Assembly (NCBI RefSeq): GCF_050016015.1
Contig: NZ_JBNHEQ010000323.1
Coordinates: 1 to 64,000, forward strand
Source: Trichodesmium sp002260545
Lineage (GTDB): Bacteria > Cyanobacteriota > Cyanobacteriia > Cyanobacteriales > Microcoleaceae
Length of the DNA stretch: 64,000 bases
Direction: 5' to 3'
Made by a program: the position numbers and the translations under genes. A model generated the notes under the pieces. It searched no databases and had not been told where the DNA came from. It worked only from the letters and a program-made list of their open reading frames with translations. Positions 9,705-19,850 of the stretch are shown piece by piece; position 1 is the first letter of the stretch, and each line of letters begins with the position of its first letter.

Positions 9705-10244
9705 TTAGAGTTTGCCGATTAAATATAAAAGGCTTTATAGATAAATATTTCATAATTTTTAGGTCGGAAAAAAGTACGATTTTTTTGTTATAAAAAGCTG
9801 CAAAAAGTTAGGATTTTGGGTTGACGCGAGGCAGAAAAATAAAGGGATAATTCTTCTTCCTACCTCCTCTAATACCATTTATCAAAAACTTTTCTACATT
9901 TGATTGAAGTACGGGAGTAGGGGAGTATTCAATAATTAATAATTAATAATTAATAATTAATAATTACCTCTTCTGTAATAGAAGGATTGATAGAAAGGAA
10001 TTTTTGTTCTCTTGAGATAGAATGATTTATACCTTTAATTTTCGGTAAAAACAAGAATAATTAATGCAAAAGAGTTCTCAAACTAACAAAAAAGTAATTA
10101 AAGTAAGGTAATTACTTAATAACTGAAGTGTTATTCAAGTATAGTGTTAATGCCTGAGAATTGGTATAAATTCTCTATTCCTCCTGACTCCTAATTCCTC
10201 CTGACTCCTACCCTAACTCATAAGACTTTTTCAGCAAGCCCTAA
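9705..10244. mobile_element. MITE family E, interrupted by a family C element
   Basis: The left end ttagagtttgccgatta and right end tcagcaagccctaa are inverted repeats of each other (consensus TTAGGGYTTGCTGA). The interior matches the uninterrupted copy at 22945-23262 (aaaaagttaggattttgggtt, then aaagggataattcttc). A complete family C element (9873-10166) is inserted within it. Confidence 0.75.
9873..10166. mobile_element. MITE family C, nested copy with TAA target duplication
   Basis: The element runs from taccatttatcaaaaact to gagaattggta, imperfect inverted ends, with TAA on both sides (9870-9872 and 10167-10169). Its middle holds a tandem aataattaataatt array and a J-type segment. Ends and subterminal sequence match the copies at 33675 (inverted) and 37782. 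Confidence 0.85.
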
Positions 10245-10348
10245 TTATTTTCTGTTTCCTTTTCCATTAGCGATTAATCTATCCATACTAAGCTGGAGGT
10301 CTTTAATTGAATTCTGACAAATTTACTTTTTTTTGAGTTTTGAAGTAA

Positions 10349-10546
10349 CTACTTAAAGAGAAAGCAGAGTTTTTAAAGTCTTGGAAAAAATTAGAAACTA
10401 ATTTAAAACTAACTGGTAGTTTAGTTGATGCTGAATCGTATTTAAAGATTGCCGATAAAGAAAATCACGAGCAGTTATCTACCTTGTTAATTCAAACTTT
10501 ATGGCACTCCGGGAAAGATTTTATTGATGCTATATTAACAACATAA
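10349..10546 (+). pseudogene. Remnant open frame without start codon
   Basis: From the TAA at 10346-10348 the frame is open to TAA at 10544-10546 and reads like a real protein (..KSWKKLETNLKLTGSLVDAE.., ending LWHSGKDFIDAILTT), with charged helical character. It has no ATG, GTG or TTG near its beginning. It is probably the 3' piece of a lost gene. I do not recognise the family. Confidence 0.35.
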
Positions 10547-10824
10547 TTTTAACAGCTTATTGAAAAGTGGAAGATTAAAGAAGCGTCAACTATAAATTAA
10601 CCAAAATGAAATATTAATATCATGTAATATCATGTCCGGATGTAATGGTATAAATAAAATATTTGGCGATCGAGAAAATATATTTTAATTTCTCCCCTAC
10701 TCCCCTACTCCCCTACTATCTTAATTATAAGTGTTTAACCGCAGATAATATAACTAGAGAATATAAACTTATTAGCCAAAATAAATTTATTCAGAGACGA
10801 ACAAGAATCTCAAATAATTTATTC

Positions 10825-10992
10825 ATGGAAAAATTTTTGAGATTTTTGTTTAGCACAGCTATTATTGTTGGAATTATTCTGAGGTCTACTTTTATAGAAG
10901 CTTTGGCAATGGGAGGAACTTTTGAACAAAAAATAGCACTTTTATTTGTGACAGTATTAGTCACAATGACTGTATTGCATTTTCAAAATTGA
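10825..10992 (+). CDS. Possible small membrane protein (55 aa)
   Basis: Starting at the ATG at 10825, the product MEKFLRFLFSTAIIVGIILR.. has two hydrophobic stretches (about residues 5-19 and 37-52) separated by a short polar linker. The open frame extends further upstream, but that part runs through a low-complexity CCCCTACT-type repeat and is unlikely to be translated. No family is recognised. It could be a true small membrane protein or a remnant. Confidence 0.4.
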   Translation: MEKFLRFLFSTAIIVGIILRSTFIEALAMGGTFEQKIALLFVTVLVTMTVLHFQN

Positions 10993-11214
10993 TAGATTAA
11001 TAAATTATTGATACTAAATAAAAAAAATTAGTTATACTCTCAATTATGTAATTATTAAAGGAATGGGAATTCAAGCTTAAGAGTATCCTGATTTATAGCA
11101 GTCGAAGCAAAGATTAGGGCATTTCTAAATCCTGAAATATTTTGACAGTTTACTATTGCCTATTCCCTATTCCCTAGCCCGTAGCGCTATACCATAAGAA
11201 TCAAAAGTCTAAAA

Positions 11215-11706
11215 ATGGAAAAATTAATTCTCGGATTAGATCCGGGTTTAGCAGTATTAGGGTTTGGAGTGATTAAGTGTGTTTATAATTCAAAAACAGA
11301 GAAAATAGATTCTACTTCTATGGTTGATTTTGGGGTAATTAAAACCACAAAAAAACAAGAAATGGGGCAACGCCTCATAACAATATATGAAGATTTACAC
11401 ACAATAATAAATAACTTTAAACCAGATTTAGCCGCTACAGAAAAGTTATTCTTTTATCGCATGGGTAATACAATTTTAGTTGCCCAAGCTAGAGGAATTT
11501 TAGTATTAGTATTAGCACAACATGGAATTCCACTAATTGAGTTTACACCCCCACAAATTAAGCAAGCAATAACAGGTTATGGGAATGCAGATAAATCTGA
11601 TGTGCAACAAGCAGTAGCTAGAGAATTAAGTTTGGATGAAATTCCTAAACCGGACGACGCGGCTGATGCTTTAGCAGTTGCTCTTACAGCAAGTTGGTTA
11701 AATTAG
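11215..11706 (+). CDS. ruvC: Holliday junction endonuclease RuvC
   Basis: RuvC resolves Holliday junctions together with RuvAB. The four acidic catalytic positions are recognisable: Asp in LGLDPGLAVLGFGVI, Glu in AATEKLFF, and the two Asps of PDDAADALAVALTAS. The DNA-contacting segment PPQIKQAITGYGNADKSDVQ is also intact. The 163-aa length is normal. The start ATG follows a short spacer. It stands alone between repeats. Confidence 0.96.
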   Translation: MEKLILGLDPGLAVLGFGVIKCVYNSKTEKIDSTSMVDFGVIKTTKKQEMGQRLITIYEDLHTIINNFKPDLAATEKLFFYRMGNTILVAQARGILVLVLAQHGIPLIEFTPPQIKQAITGYGNADKSDVQQAVARELSLDEIPKPDDAADALAVALTASWLN

Positions 11707-12358
11707 GCAGTTAAGATGATTATGGATTTTTTAGTCATTAAAATCTATATATAGTGTAGCGCTATAGTTTTTGCCTTGCATATATAGTGTTTATAGGGAA
11801 TTTTCATTTTTGAAGTTACACTTTAACAGACAAAATTATCATATTTTAGGCAATATTCAGAAATTTAATTTTAATTATAATCCACCCCTACTATTTAGGA
11901 TTTGCTGATTAAGTCTCAAAGTCCTTACAGATAAGGAAAAATGCTTTTTTAAGTCGAAAAAAGTCCCAACTTTTCGGTCTCTAGGATTGCAAAATGCTAA
12001 CTTTTTGCATTTTGGTCAAGAGAGTACCCCAAAAATTACTCCCCTACTCCCCTACTCCCCCGCTCCCCTACTCCTTAAAAAAGACTTTTTCACTAAAGTC
12101 CCGCTACTCTCAACTCCCTCACTTTTGGTTGGCCAGAAAAAACAAACAATTGTTATCCTCTATACATCATTAATGGCTATTTTGTATTAACAAAAGACGA
12201 TATAGCCAAGTCAAAAGTCTCAAAAATATTAAGATTAACTTCACACTTTGTTGAATTGTGAGTTAAAGTAAATAAATGTAAAGAAATATGAGATTTTTTG
12301 CTTTCTTTTTTAATACAAGCATTTATTGGCCACCTTTTAGATTGAAACTAAACATACA
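11707..12358. other. Repeat-bearing spacer
   Basis: Contains tatatagtgtagcgctatag-type palindromes (11748-11790) and a decayed E-family left end beginning atttaggatttgctgatta near 11893. It also holds a CCCCTACT tandem run around 12040-12070 that keeps a frame open by chance. No gene is called. Confidence 0.5.
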
Positions 12359-13165
12359 ATGATAAAAAATTTTTCAAAAAAACTTTTTGTATCAATTACA
12401 GCAATCTTCCTCGCATTATCCACTTTTGCTCTAACTCCAACAGTTGCTCAAGCCTACGATAATCCAGATTTACTACCTGAAGAGCAAACACCAATAATTG
12501 ACCTAGCGAAATCCTTAACCGACATTCAGGAAAACTTACTAGCCAAAGACTTAGAGCAATTTGAAACAGAGACTGGCTGGAAACTCAGAGTTTTAACTCA
12601 ATTTGACCGTACTCCTGGTAGAGCAGTTAAAGATTTTTGGGGACTTGATAATAAAAGTGTCTTGTTAGTAGCTGACGCTCGTGGTGGTAATATTCTTAAC
12701 TTTAATGTGGGTCGCGCTCTTTATGAATTTCTTCCCCGGACATTCTGGGTAGAGTTGCAAACTCGCTACGGTAATCAATTTTTTGTGCGAGACCAAGGTG
12801 AAGACCAATCAATTATTCAATCATTAGAATCAATCAAAACTTGTTTACGTCAAGGTGGTTGTAACGTTGTACCAGGTTTACCACGGGAGCAGTGGATTTT
12901 AACTTTAGTTACATCAGTTATTGGTGGAGTAATTTGTGGCTTTGCTGCTCAACCTCGTAAACCAGGCGAAGCCTTTTCTTGGCAGTGGGCGTTAATATTT
13001 TCTCCATTGTGGGGAATTTTGTTTATTGCTTTCGGAATTGGTCCGGTAGTATCGAGAACTTCAGATTGGTTGCCATTAACTCGTAATGTTGCAGGTTTTC
13101 TTATTGGCGTTTTGGTTGCTTATCTGACTCCATTACTTAATCAATCTTCTCCTTCTGAAACTTAA
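12359..13165 (+). CDS. TPM-domain protein, Psb32-like
   Basis: Residues 1-32 form an export signal (basic start, hydrophobic core, TPTVAQA). The mature part begins YDNPDLLPEEQTPIIDLAKSLTDIQE, the start of the TPM domain, which in plants and cyanobacteria is linked to photosystem II assembly and repair (Psb32/TLP18.3). Later come WKLRVLTQFDRTPGRAVKDFWG and LVADARGGNILNFNVGRALYE, conserved positions of that fold. Two or three transmembrane helices follow (around 180-260), so the domain is probably tethered on the lumenal or periplasmic face. A terminator-like hairpin lies about 245 bp downstream. Confidence 0.85.
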   Translation: MIKNFSKKLFVSITAIFLALSTFALTPTVAQAYDNPDLLPEEQTPIIDLAKSLTDIQENLLAKDLEQFETETGWKLRVLTQFDRTPGRAVKDFWGLDNKSVLLVADARGGNILNFNVGRALYEFLPRTFWVELQTRYGNQFFVRDQGEDQSIIQSLESIKTCLRQGGCNVVPGLPREQWILTLVTSVIGGVICGFAAQPRKPGEAFSWQWALIFSPLWGILFIAFGIGPVVSRTSDWLPLTRNVAGFLIGVLVAYLTPLLNQSSPSET

Positions 13166-13409
13166 TACTCAAAGGAAGAAGAAAGAAGGAAGAAGGAAGA
13201 AGGGAAAATGCTTCAGTTATTTAGGAGAGAAAGAAGAAATTTTGAAAAAAAAGGGGATTTAAGATAGCTATCTCTATATTTATCTTAAATGTATTAGATA
13301 ACCTATTTTTCAGAATATTTGGCTCAGAGGTAGCTTTTTGTATCATTCTTTTTTCAAAGTGCTATAACCAATTCTTTCCTGACTATATCTAAACTGAATA
13401 AAAATCAGG

Positions 13410-13451
13410 AACTAGGAATGTTTGATTGATTCAATTATTCCTAGTTTTTTT
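13410..13451 (+). terminator. Rho-independent terminator
   Basis: The stem aactaggaat pairs with attcctagtt across a 17-nt loop and runs into TTTTTTT. It may end transcription of the TPM gene (stop at 13165), though the distance is long. Confidence 0.65.
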
Positions 13452-13502
13452 GATTGTTTGAAGTTTATTTTTGCGTGGAGAGAGCAAAATTTTAATTGCT
13501 AA

Positions 13503-13673
13503 TATCAAATCGTAGCATCGCTATAATTAGATGGTTAATCTAGGAGTCAGGTAGGGGTGATTCGCGAATCACCCCTACAGGAGGGAAGAGAATTTAGAAA
13601 GATTTACACTTTTGCTGATTTTTCGGGAACCGTAGATGAAAATTTTTTTATACCTAATTAAACGGATTTGATA
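13503..13673. mobile_element. MITE family B with TAA target duplication
   Basis: The ends are tatcaaatcg and cggatttgata, flanked by TAA at 13500-13502 and 13674-13676. The interior is related, in inverted orientation, to the copy at 29416-29574 (aaagatttacacttttgctgattttt). It also carries a small palindrome tagggg..cccctac at 13552-13580. Confidence 0.85.
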
Positions 13674-13957
13674 TAAAGTAGCGATACCTATCCCTATTTT
13701 CAAGTTGAATAAAAATATATAGCTATCCTAAATAGGTTGCGGTTCAAGAATTAAGAATTTAGAATGTGCGAATTACCTCTCCTTGAAAAGAAGAGAATTA
13801 ACGAACAAGAAAATTTTTATTTATTATCCCCTTAAAAGGGGAGGCTTTCAACCAGAATATTTTGGTAACCAAAAAGTAGATAAAAAAACTTAAACTCTTT
13901 CCTGTTCCCTAAAAGCGGTAAGACTTTTATACACAAATAAAATAGGATTGCTATATT

Positions 13958-14645
13958 ATTTTTATCTCTATAGAATTACTATGGAAAAAATTAATCAGAT
14001 GTAAAGTAAACTACAAAAATAAAGTGATGCTGCTTTGCCAAAATTTGTTGATACTTACCTTCACAAAAAAATCAAAAAGGTTAAGTCAATTAAATCATTA
14101 GAGTCTGTACCTAGAACTAAATAAAATCAGAAAAGGAACTCCAGCTATTACTTTTTGGAAAGAGAGCAAAATTTGAACTGCTAAAATAGGGATAGGCGAT
14201 CGCTACTTTCAAGTTGAGGAATAATAATTATTTTTATCTCTATAGAATTACTATGGCAAAAATTAATCAGATTCAAAAGAAACTAAAAGAATTAAGTGGT
14301 GGTGAGTTCCAAAAATTTGTTGATACTTACCTTCACAAAAAAATCAAAAAGGTTAAGTCAATTAAATCATTAGAGTCTGTACCTAGAACTAAATAAAATC
14401 AGAAAAGGAACTCCAGCTATTACTTTTTGGAAAGAGAGCAAAATTTGAACTGCTAAAATAGGGATAGGCGATCGCTACTTTCAAGTTGAGGAATAATAAT
14501 TATTTTTATCTCTATAGAATTACTATGGCAAAAATTAATCAGATTCAAAAGAAACTAAAAGAATTAAGTGGTGGTGAGTTCCAAAAATTTGTTGATACTT
14601 ACCTTCAGAAAAAATCAAATAAGTTAAGTCAATTAAATCATTAGG
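13958..14645 (+). repeat. Tandem triplication of the 5' end of the STAND gene (272-bp period)
   Basis: The segment tttatctctatagaattact plus a start codon occurs with ATG at 13981, 14253 and 14525, exactly 272 bp apart. Copies 2 and 3 are nearly identical over the promoter-proximal part and first ~40 codons. Copy 1 is more diverged. Copies 1 and 2 stop at ..SVPRTK*; only copy 3 leads into the rest of the gene. The 5' truncated copies could still be transcribed because the upstream sequence is duplicated too. Confidence 0.9.
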
Positions 14646-17600
14646 CTCTGTGACTGGAGCGAACAAAACAAGACCAGGAACTCCAGATACTTTAATTATT
14701 CTGGAAAATGGAAAGTATATTTTGGCAGAGTATACAACACAGCAAGAGGATATCTGCGGAAAATTTAAGGAAGACCTCGACAAATGTTTTGATGAAGAAA
14801 AGACTGGAATACCAATAACAGAAATAGAAAAGATTATTTTATGTCATAATTCTAATCTGAATACAAAAGAATAAAATTCTCTGAAAGAAGAATGTCAGAA
14901 GTATGGAGTTGAACTTGATATATTTGATATTGACTCTATTTCTTTTGATCTTTATAAAAATTATCCTGGTATTGCTAAAGATTTTCTTGGAGTTGAGGTA
15001 AATACTCTTCAAATAGTTGATATTGATGAATTTATTACTACTTATAATAAAAGAAAAATTGTTGCTCCTCTAGATACAAAGTTTTACTTTCGGGAAAATG
15101 AAATAAACGAAATATTAGAACGACTTGAGGAAAATAATCTAGTTATAGTTTTTGGTAAAGCAGGAGTAGGTAAATCTCGACTTGTTTTAGAGTGTTGTAG
15201 GAAATTTTTAGAGAAATATTCTGAGTACAAAGTTAAATGTATTTTTAATAAAGGAGTCGATCTTTTTGAGGATATTCATGTTTACTTCTCAGATGAGGGA
15301 AGTTATCTAATTTTTTTAGATGATGCTAACCGGGTCAAAAATTTTGAGTATTTTATTAATCTTCTTCTCGATAAACGTGAAAATCAGCAAATTAAAATAA
15401 TAGCTACGGTTCGTGACTATGCAGTTGAGGAAATTAAAAAAGTAGCACGTTCTTATAATAGTAATTTCAACCTACTAAAAATAAACCCATTAACAGATAA
15501 GCAAATTGAGCAACTTGTTAAAGAAGAATGCAAAATTCAGAATCAATTATACATAGAAATAATTGTTGATATAGCTCAAGGTAATCCTCGCTTGGCAATA
15601 ATGACTGCTTTAGTAGTAAAGGGAGAAAAAACTGTCGAAGCTCTTAAAAATGTATCTGATGTTTATGATTTATATTATTCTTCAATCACAAAAGACATTA
15701 AAGATTTTAAGGATGAAAGTTTATTGGCAGTAGCTGGTATCGTTGCCTTTTTCCAAGTAGTAGATTACTCTAATGATGAAATGATGGAAAAGATTCAAAC
15801 TGCATTTAATATTGACAGGAAAACTTTCTGGAAAGCAGTTCGTAAATTATATGAATTTGAGTTGGTAGATATATATGAAAATGAGATTGCCAGAATATCT
15901 GACCAAGTTCTAGCTACATATCTGTTTTATCTTACTTTTTTCAAGGAAAAATTGTTGAAATTTTTCGTTCTCTTAGATAATTTCTTTCCTCAATTTCACA
16001 ATAAATTTGTCGATACTCTTAATCCTGTTTTAAGTGCTTTTGATAGTGAGAAGATTATCAAAATACTTACTCCAGATGTAGACAGAGTTTGGAAAATTTA
16101 TGAGGAGGCAGGAGATGAGAAAAGTTTAATTCAACTGATGAAACTTTTTTTGTTTTTTAAACAGACAGAAATTCTTATATATACTAATAATTTAATTTCA
16201 CAGTTGGAAGAGGATTCGGTAGATATTTCAAGTTTGGATATTCAATCTAATTCTAATATTCGTATTCCACAATATTATATTCTTGAGTTACTTAGTTTAT
16301 CTCGTAATTTTGACCAACAAAATTTCCAGATGGCTATAGATTTGCTGTTTGAATATTTGGCAAAAAAACCACAGGAACTACAAAAGGTGTTTTGCCTTCT
16401 GATTGAGGTGTTTGGATTTAAACGTGATTCCTACATAACAAAATTTATTACTCAGTCGATAGTTATTGACAAGCTACTAGAAGAAGTAAATGGAGGAAAA
16501 AACGAATTATTTGTAAAACTATTTTTTGGTGTAGCTGAAAAATATCTAGATATTCAATTTGATACTTCTCGGATGAAAAAGAAAGAGGCTATACTCTATC
16601 AATTTTCTCCACCACCTATACCGGAATTATTTGATTTGAGAAATAAAATTTGGCGGGGAATATTTCAGCTCTATCAGATTGATATTTTTCAGAAAGAAGT
16701 AATCAATATAATTCATCAATATAGTAAATTATATTCTAAGTTTCCTGTCGGTGAAATTATTAAGCAGGATGCTGTAGAAGTGCTTGAATTTCTTACAGAT
16801 AACTTAAATCCTCAAGATTATTCTCATTGTATTATTGTTCAGAAATATTTGAATTTTCTAGAGTCTCATCAAGTTGAATTTAATAATGAACTAAGAGAAA
16901 AATTTTTCAATGAAACTTATAAGCTATCTAGGATACTTTTATCTGATTGGTCTGACAGAAAAAACTCAAATTTAGAATACACAGAATATGAACAACTTAA
17001 GCAAAATCCAATCAAAGAATATTTTGCCAATTACAATTTTAAGGATTATCAGGATTTCTTTGCTAAATGCCATGAGATAAAAGCTGTAACAAAAGAGAAA
17101 AATCATTACTCTTCTGAATTTCCTAGTGGTAGAGTAGCAGAAGTCATTTTTCTCGCCTGCAAAAATTCAGAGCTTTATTTAGATGTGCTGAAATATTATC
17201 TCAATCTTGGCGACCCATTTCAAATTAATCATTTTCCATTTCCATTAATTGAAAAGTTAATAGAAATTTCTGGAGTTGAAAAAGCATTTGAATTGCTCAA
17301 CCAATCTGATTATGCTTCAAAGAGAGAATGGTTATTTGGATTTTACAACTTACTACCTGAAGATAAAATTACATCTGATTATTTGAAGAAACTCTATAAC
17401 TTATATAGGGAAAGCAAACTTAGTGAAATATCAAAAAGATTCGACTTTCTTCTCAAATATCGTCACTTAGATAAAAATGTGGTTGCTCAGGTAACAGAAA
17501 TTATTCTGAGTAAAATGAATGAACAGACAAATTATGCCGATCCTTTTGATTTTTTATTTAATCCTTACAGTCACGTCAATGAGCGTTTAATTGAGCTATT

Positions 17601-18357
17601 CACAGAAAAACTTGATGTGCTAAAACGAGCATATTTATTAAGTCAAAAAATCAATGGATACTCGTCTAACTCTGAAGATATATTCATCCGCATTCTTGAT
17701 GCTGACCAGAATTTCATAATTGAATATATTGACTGGGTATACTATGAGGAAAGAAAATTCTCAAACTCCCCTTATTTTGAAGATGACCTCAACTATACAT
17801 TTCTTTGGCAAGATGAAAATTATCAGGAATTAATTACTCAAGTAGTTGAGTATATTGATCAGAAAGAAAAGGAATTATCTATCTCTATATCCAGAAATAC
17901 TATTCTCGAAAGAATATTTTTTTTGCAAATAACAGAAGAAGAGAAATTTATTCTTGAGGATAGACAAAATAAACTGCTAAAAAGTCTGATGGAAAATAGA
18001 TATACAGATATTGATTTGATGCAATTATTGTTGAGCGTAACTACAACATTTCCCTACAAAAGACGTTATCAATTTATCGATCTATTTTGTAAGCACAATC
18101 AAAAATTTGAGGATTTTAAGAAACTTCCCCTAGAACCTTATGTTAAGAATTATAAGGAACTTTCCTCAGAAGATTATATTTTGAGTAGCTCTAAGAATAT
18201 TGAAGCAACACATAAAATCGTAGAATATCTTAAATCACTACTACCAATTTTTAATAGAGTAGAACTTCTGGAACACAAACAATATGTAGAGCAAAAAATT
18301 AAAGATTTTCAGAAGTGGATTAAAGATGAAAAGAAAGAAGATTTTCTAAGAGACTAA
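14525..18357 (+). pseudogene. Decayed nuclease-STAND NTPase (antiphage-type architecture)
   Basis: A ~1270-codon gene inactivated by two lesions. The N-terminus (MAKINQIQKKLKELSGGEFQ.., then GTPDTLIILENGKYILAEYT) looks like a PD-(D/E)XK-type nuclease domain. A P-loop NTPase follows: Walker A GKAGVGKS at 15154-15177, Walker B YLIFLDD near 15304-15324, and an arginine-containing IIATVRD at 15397-15417. A winged-helix-like segment follows, then a long C-terminal helical region (~750 aa) suited to sensing. This order (nuclease, STAND NTPase, helical sensor) is that of Avs-like antiphage proteins; the assignment is by architecture only. Lesions are one missing A in the A-run after ACCTTCA (about 14603-14612, compared with copy 2 of the triplication) and an in-frame TAA at 14872-14874. 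After 14875 the frame is fully open to 18357, but its first usable start is a TTG at 15592, past the P-loop. Confidence 0.75.
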
Positions 18358-18418
18358 TATCATCTCCGGTTGGATAGTTATTATTAGGAATAAATAGAAG
18401 AAATATCCCAGTGGTTTG

Positions 18419-18478
18419 AGATTGCTTTCCTTGCGGAATGCTGCGCAAACCTTCCACTCCGTTCCAGTCGCAATGACT
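18419..18478. repeat. Dispersed repeat shared with 29343-29408
   Basis: gagattgctttccttgcgga through cagtcgcaatgac recurs with few changes at 29343. It contains a short palindrome around tgcgcaaacc. It is not a gene. Confidence 0.7.
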
Positions 18479-18512
18479 TTACAGTTAGTGTTTATCCGGA
18501 CATAATATAAAC

Positions 18513-18605
18513 AGGACTTACGCATAGACGCTAGCTATATATAGCGTTCAAAAACTATAGCGCTATAGATATATAGTGTTTAAAACCTACGAATGCGTAA
18601 GTCGT
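18513..18605. mobile_element. Short MITE, family F (aggacttacgca ends)
   Basis: The ends aggacttacgca and tgcgtaagtcgt are inverted repeats around 70 bp of palindromic tatatagcg/cgctata sequence. A larger relative with the same ends is at 22549-22786. Confidence 0.75.
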
Positions 18606-18735
18606 GATAAATTTAAGTTGCTGTAAACTTAATAAAATTCAAATTGGGCAAAAACCCTAATTTCTTAATTAACTATTTTTCTTGTCAAAATAGTCGAGAG
18701 TTATTACCCAAAAGATTCAACCTCAATACCCCAGT

Positions 18736-19161
18736 TTAAGTTGAAGATTTTTCTTCAGATAAAGAAGCTTTACAACCAACTGGATAAGGCGAATGATAAG
18801 TAGTAGAACGTTTACCAAAAATAGTATAACGATTATCTCTAATCTGCTCATAAAAGCGATCGCCCATCCACTTCGCCCCAGGTAAACTCCGATATGCTGT
18901 AACAAAAACATCGCCTACAGGTAATAACCGCCCTATTTCCTCTGCTGCGTCACTACCTTGCCATCTAAATTCTGGTGCCTTAGTATTAATTAAAATCATT
19001 CCCATTTCGCAATCTTCAGCAGTAATACTAAACTGATTTAATATTTCTAAATCTTGCATAGGAACATACTCAAATAGTTGACCTTGGTCTATACTTTCTA
19101 ATACCTGCACCAAGGTTACACATAGATTGCAGTTGCCGTCGTAAATTACAATATAATTCAA
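18736..19161 (-). CDS. DCC-family thiol-disulfide oxidoreductase (DUF393)
   Basis: The family signature YDGNCNLC (DxxCxxC) is at the N-terminus. It is followed by the conserved FEYVPMQD, then MILINTKAPEFRWQGSDAAEEI and LPGAKWMGDRFYEQIRDNRYTIFGKR, all typical of the DCC family of predicted thioredoxin-like redox proteins. The C-terminus ends in SLSEEKSST. The frame is open to a TTG at 19224 with a hydrophobic, atypical extension. There is no ATG. I chose the TTG at 19161, which places the start just before the conserved YIVIYDG. The substrate is unknown. Confidence 0.85.
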   Translation of the reverse strand: MNYIVIYDGNCNLCVTLVQVLESIDQGQLFEYVPMQDLEILNQFSITAEDCEMGMILINTKAPEFRWQGSDAAEEIGRLLPVGDVFVTAYRSLPGAKWMGDRFYEQIRDNRYTIFGKRSTTYHSPYPVGCKASLSEEKSST

Positions 19162-19231
19162 AATTCTTAGTTTTATTTTCAATATTATTCTTAATAATAA
19201 CACTGAACTAAGCTTATAGAGCAACTTTCCT

Positions 19232-19850
19232 ACCGAACTTTTATTCTCATAAATATTTCACTACAGACTAAATGACCAAAACTAAACCTTCAAAACTTTT
19301 CCAGAGAAATGTACTTAAATACTTGACTATAAAATTAGGTCTTAAGTCTTCTCTCTATATCAAATCCGGTTATACAGTAATCGCCAAATTACTTTCTATT
19401 AATAAATCTATTCTCTTAAATATCAACTTCAAAACTCATGCTATTCAAATCCTTTCTTTCTTCATTAAGAAAGACTTCGAGTCTGAGACAATAACTAATT
19501 ACCTTCTATATTAAAAGAGATCAAAAAAATCAGTATTTCAAATCTTCCTATTCCAGGAGGTAGTAATAAATGAAATTAACTAAAGTTCTAGAAGTGCTTT
19601 AGTACCCAACTTTTCTTCTCATAAAAATCTCAGTAGAGACTAAATGACCAAAACTAAACCTTCAAAACTTTTCCAGAGAAATGTACTTAAANNNNNNNNN
19701 NNNNNNNNNNNNNNNNNNNNNNNNNNNNNNNNNNNNNNNNNNNNNNNNNNNNNNNNNNNNNNNNNNNNNNNNNNNNNNNNNNNNNNNNNNNAATAAATGA
19801 AATTAACTAAAGTTCTAGAAGTGCTTTAGTACCCAACTTTTCTTCTAATA
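19232..19850. repeat. Tandem repeat (~372-bp unit) spanning an assembly gap
   Basis: Units start near 19232, 19604 and 19831 (accnaacttttcttct..). The unit includes aaatgaccaaaactaaacc and ends ctagaagtgctttagt. The third unit is the 3' end of the DALR-domain gene, so the array arose by duplication of that gene end. An 80-codon open frame at 19272-19514 lies inside the first unit and is not credited as a gene. Confidence 0.8.
19692..19791. other. Assembly gap (100 N)
   Basis: A run of exactly 100 N, the usual placeholder for a gap of unknown size. It lies inside the second unit of the tandem repeat. If that unit is full length, about 245 bp are missing rather than 100, and extra units are possible. 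Confidence 0.95.

Noticed and set aside
11987..12190. 67-codon open frame
   Set aside because: It runs through a decayed E-family repeat and a CCCCTACT tandem run, with no conserved-looking protein sequence.
14600..14874. Programmed frameshifting and stop readthrough in the STAND gene
   Set aside because: The deletion is evident by comparison with copy 2 of the repeat, and no slippery heptamer plus downstream structure was seen; ordinary decay is simpler.
19272..19514. 80-codon open frame beside the assembly gap
   Set aside because: It lies within the first unit of the tandem repeat derived from the DALR gene end, has low-complexity Lys/Leu/Ile composition, and lacks a ribosome-binding site.
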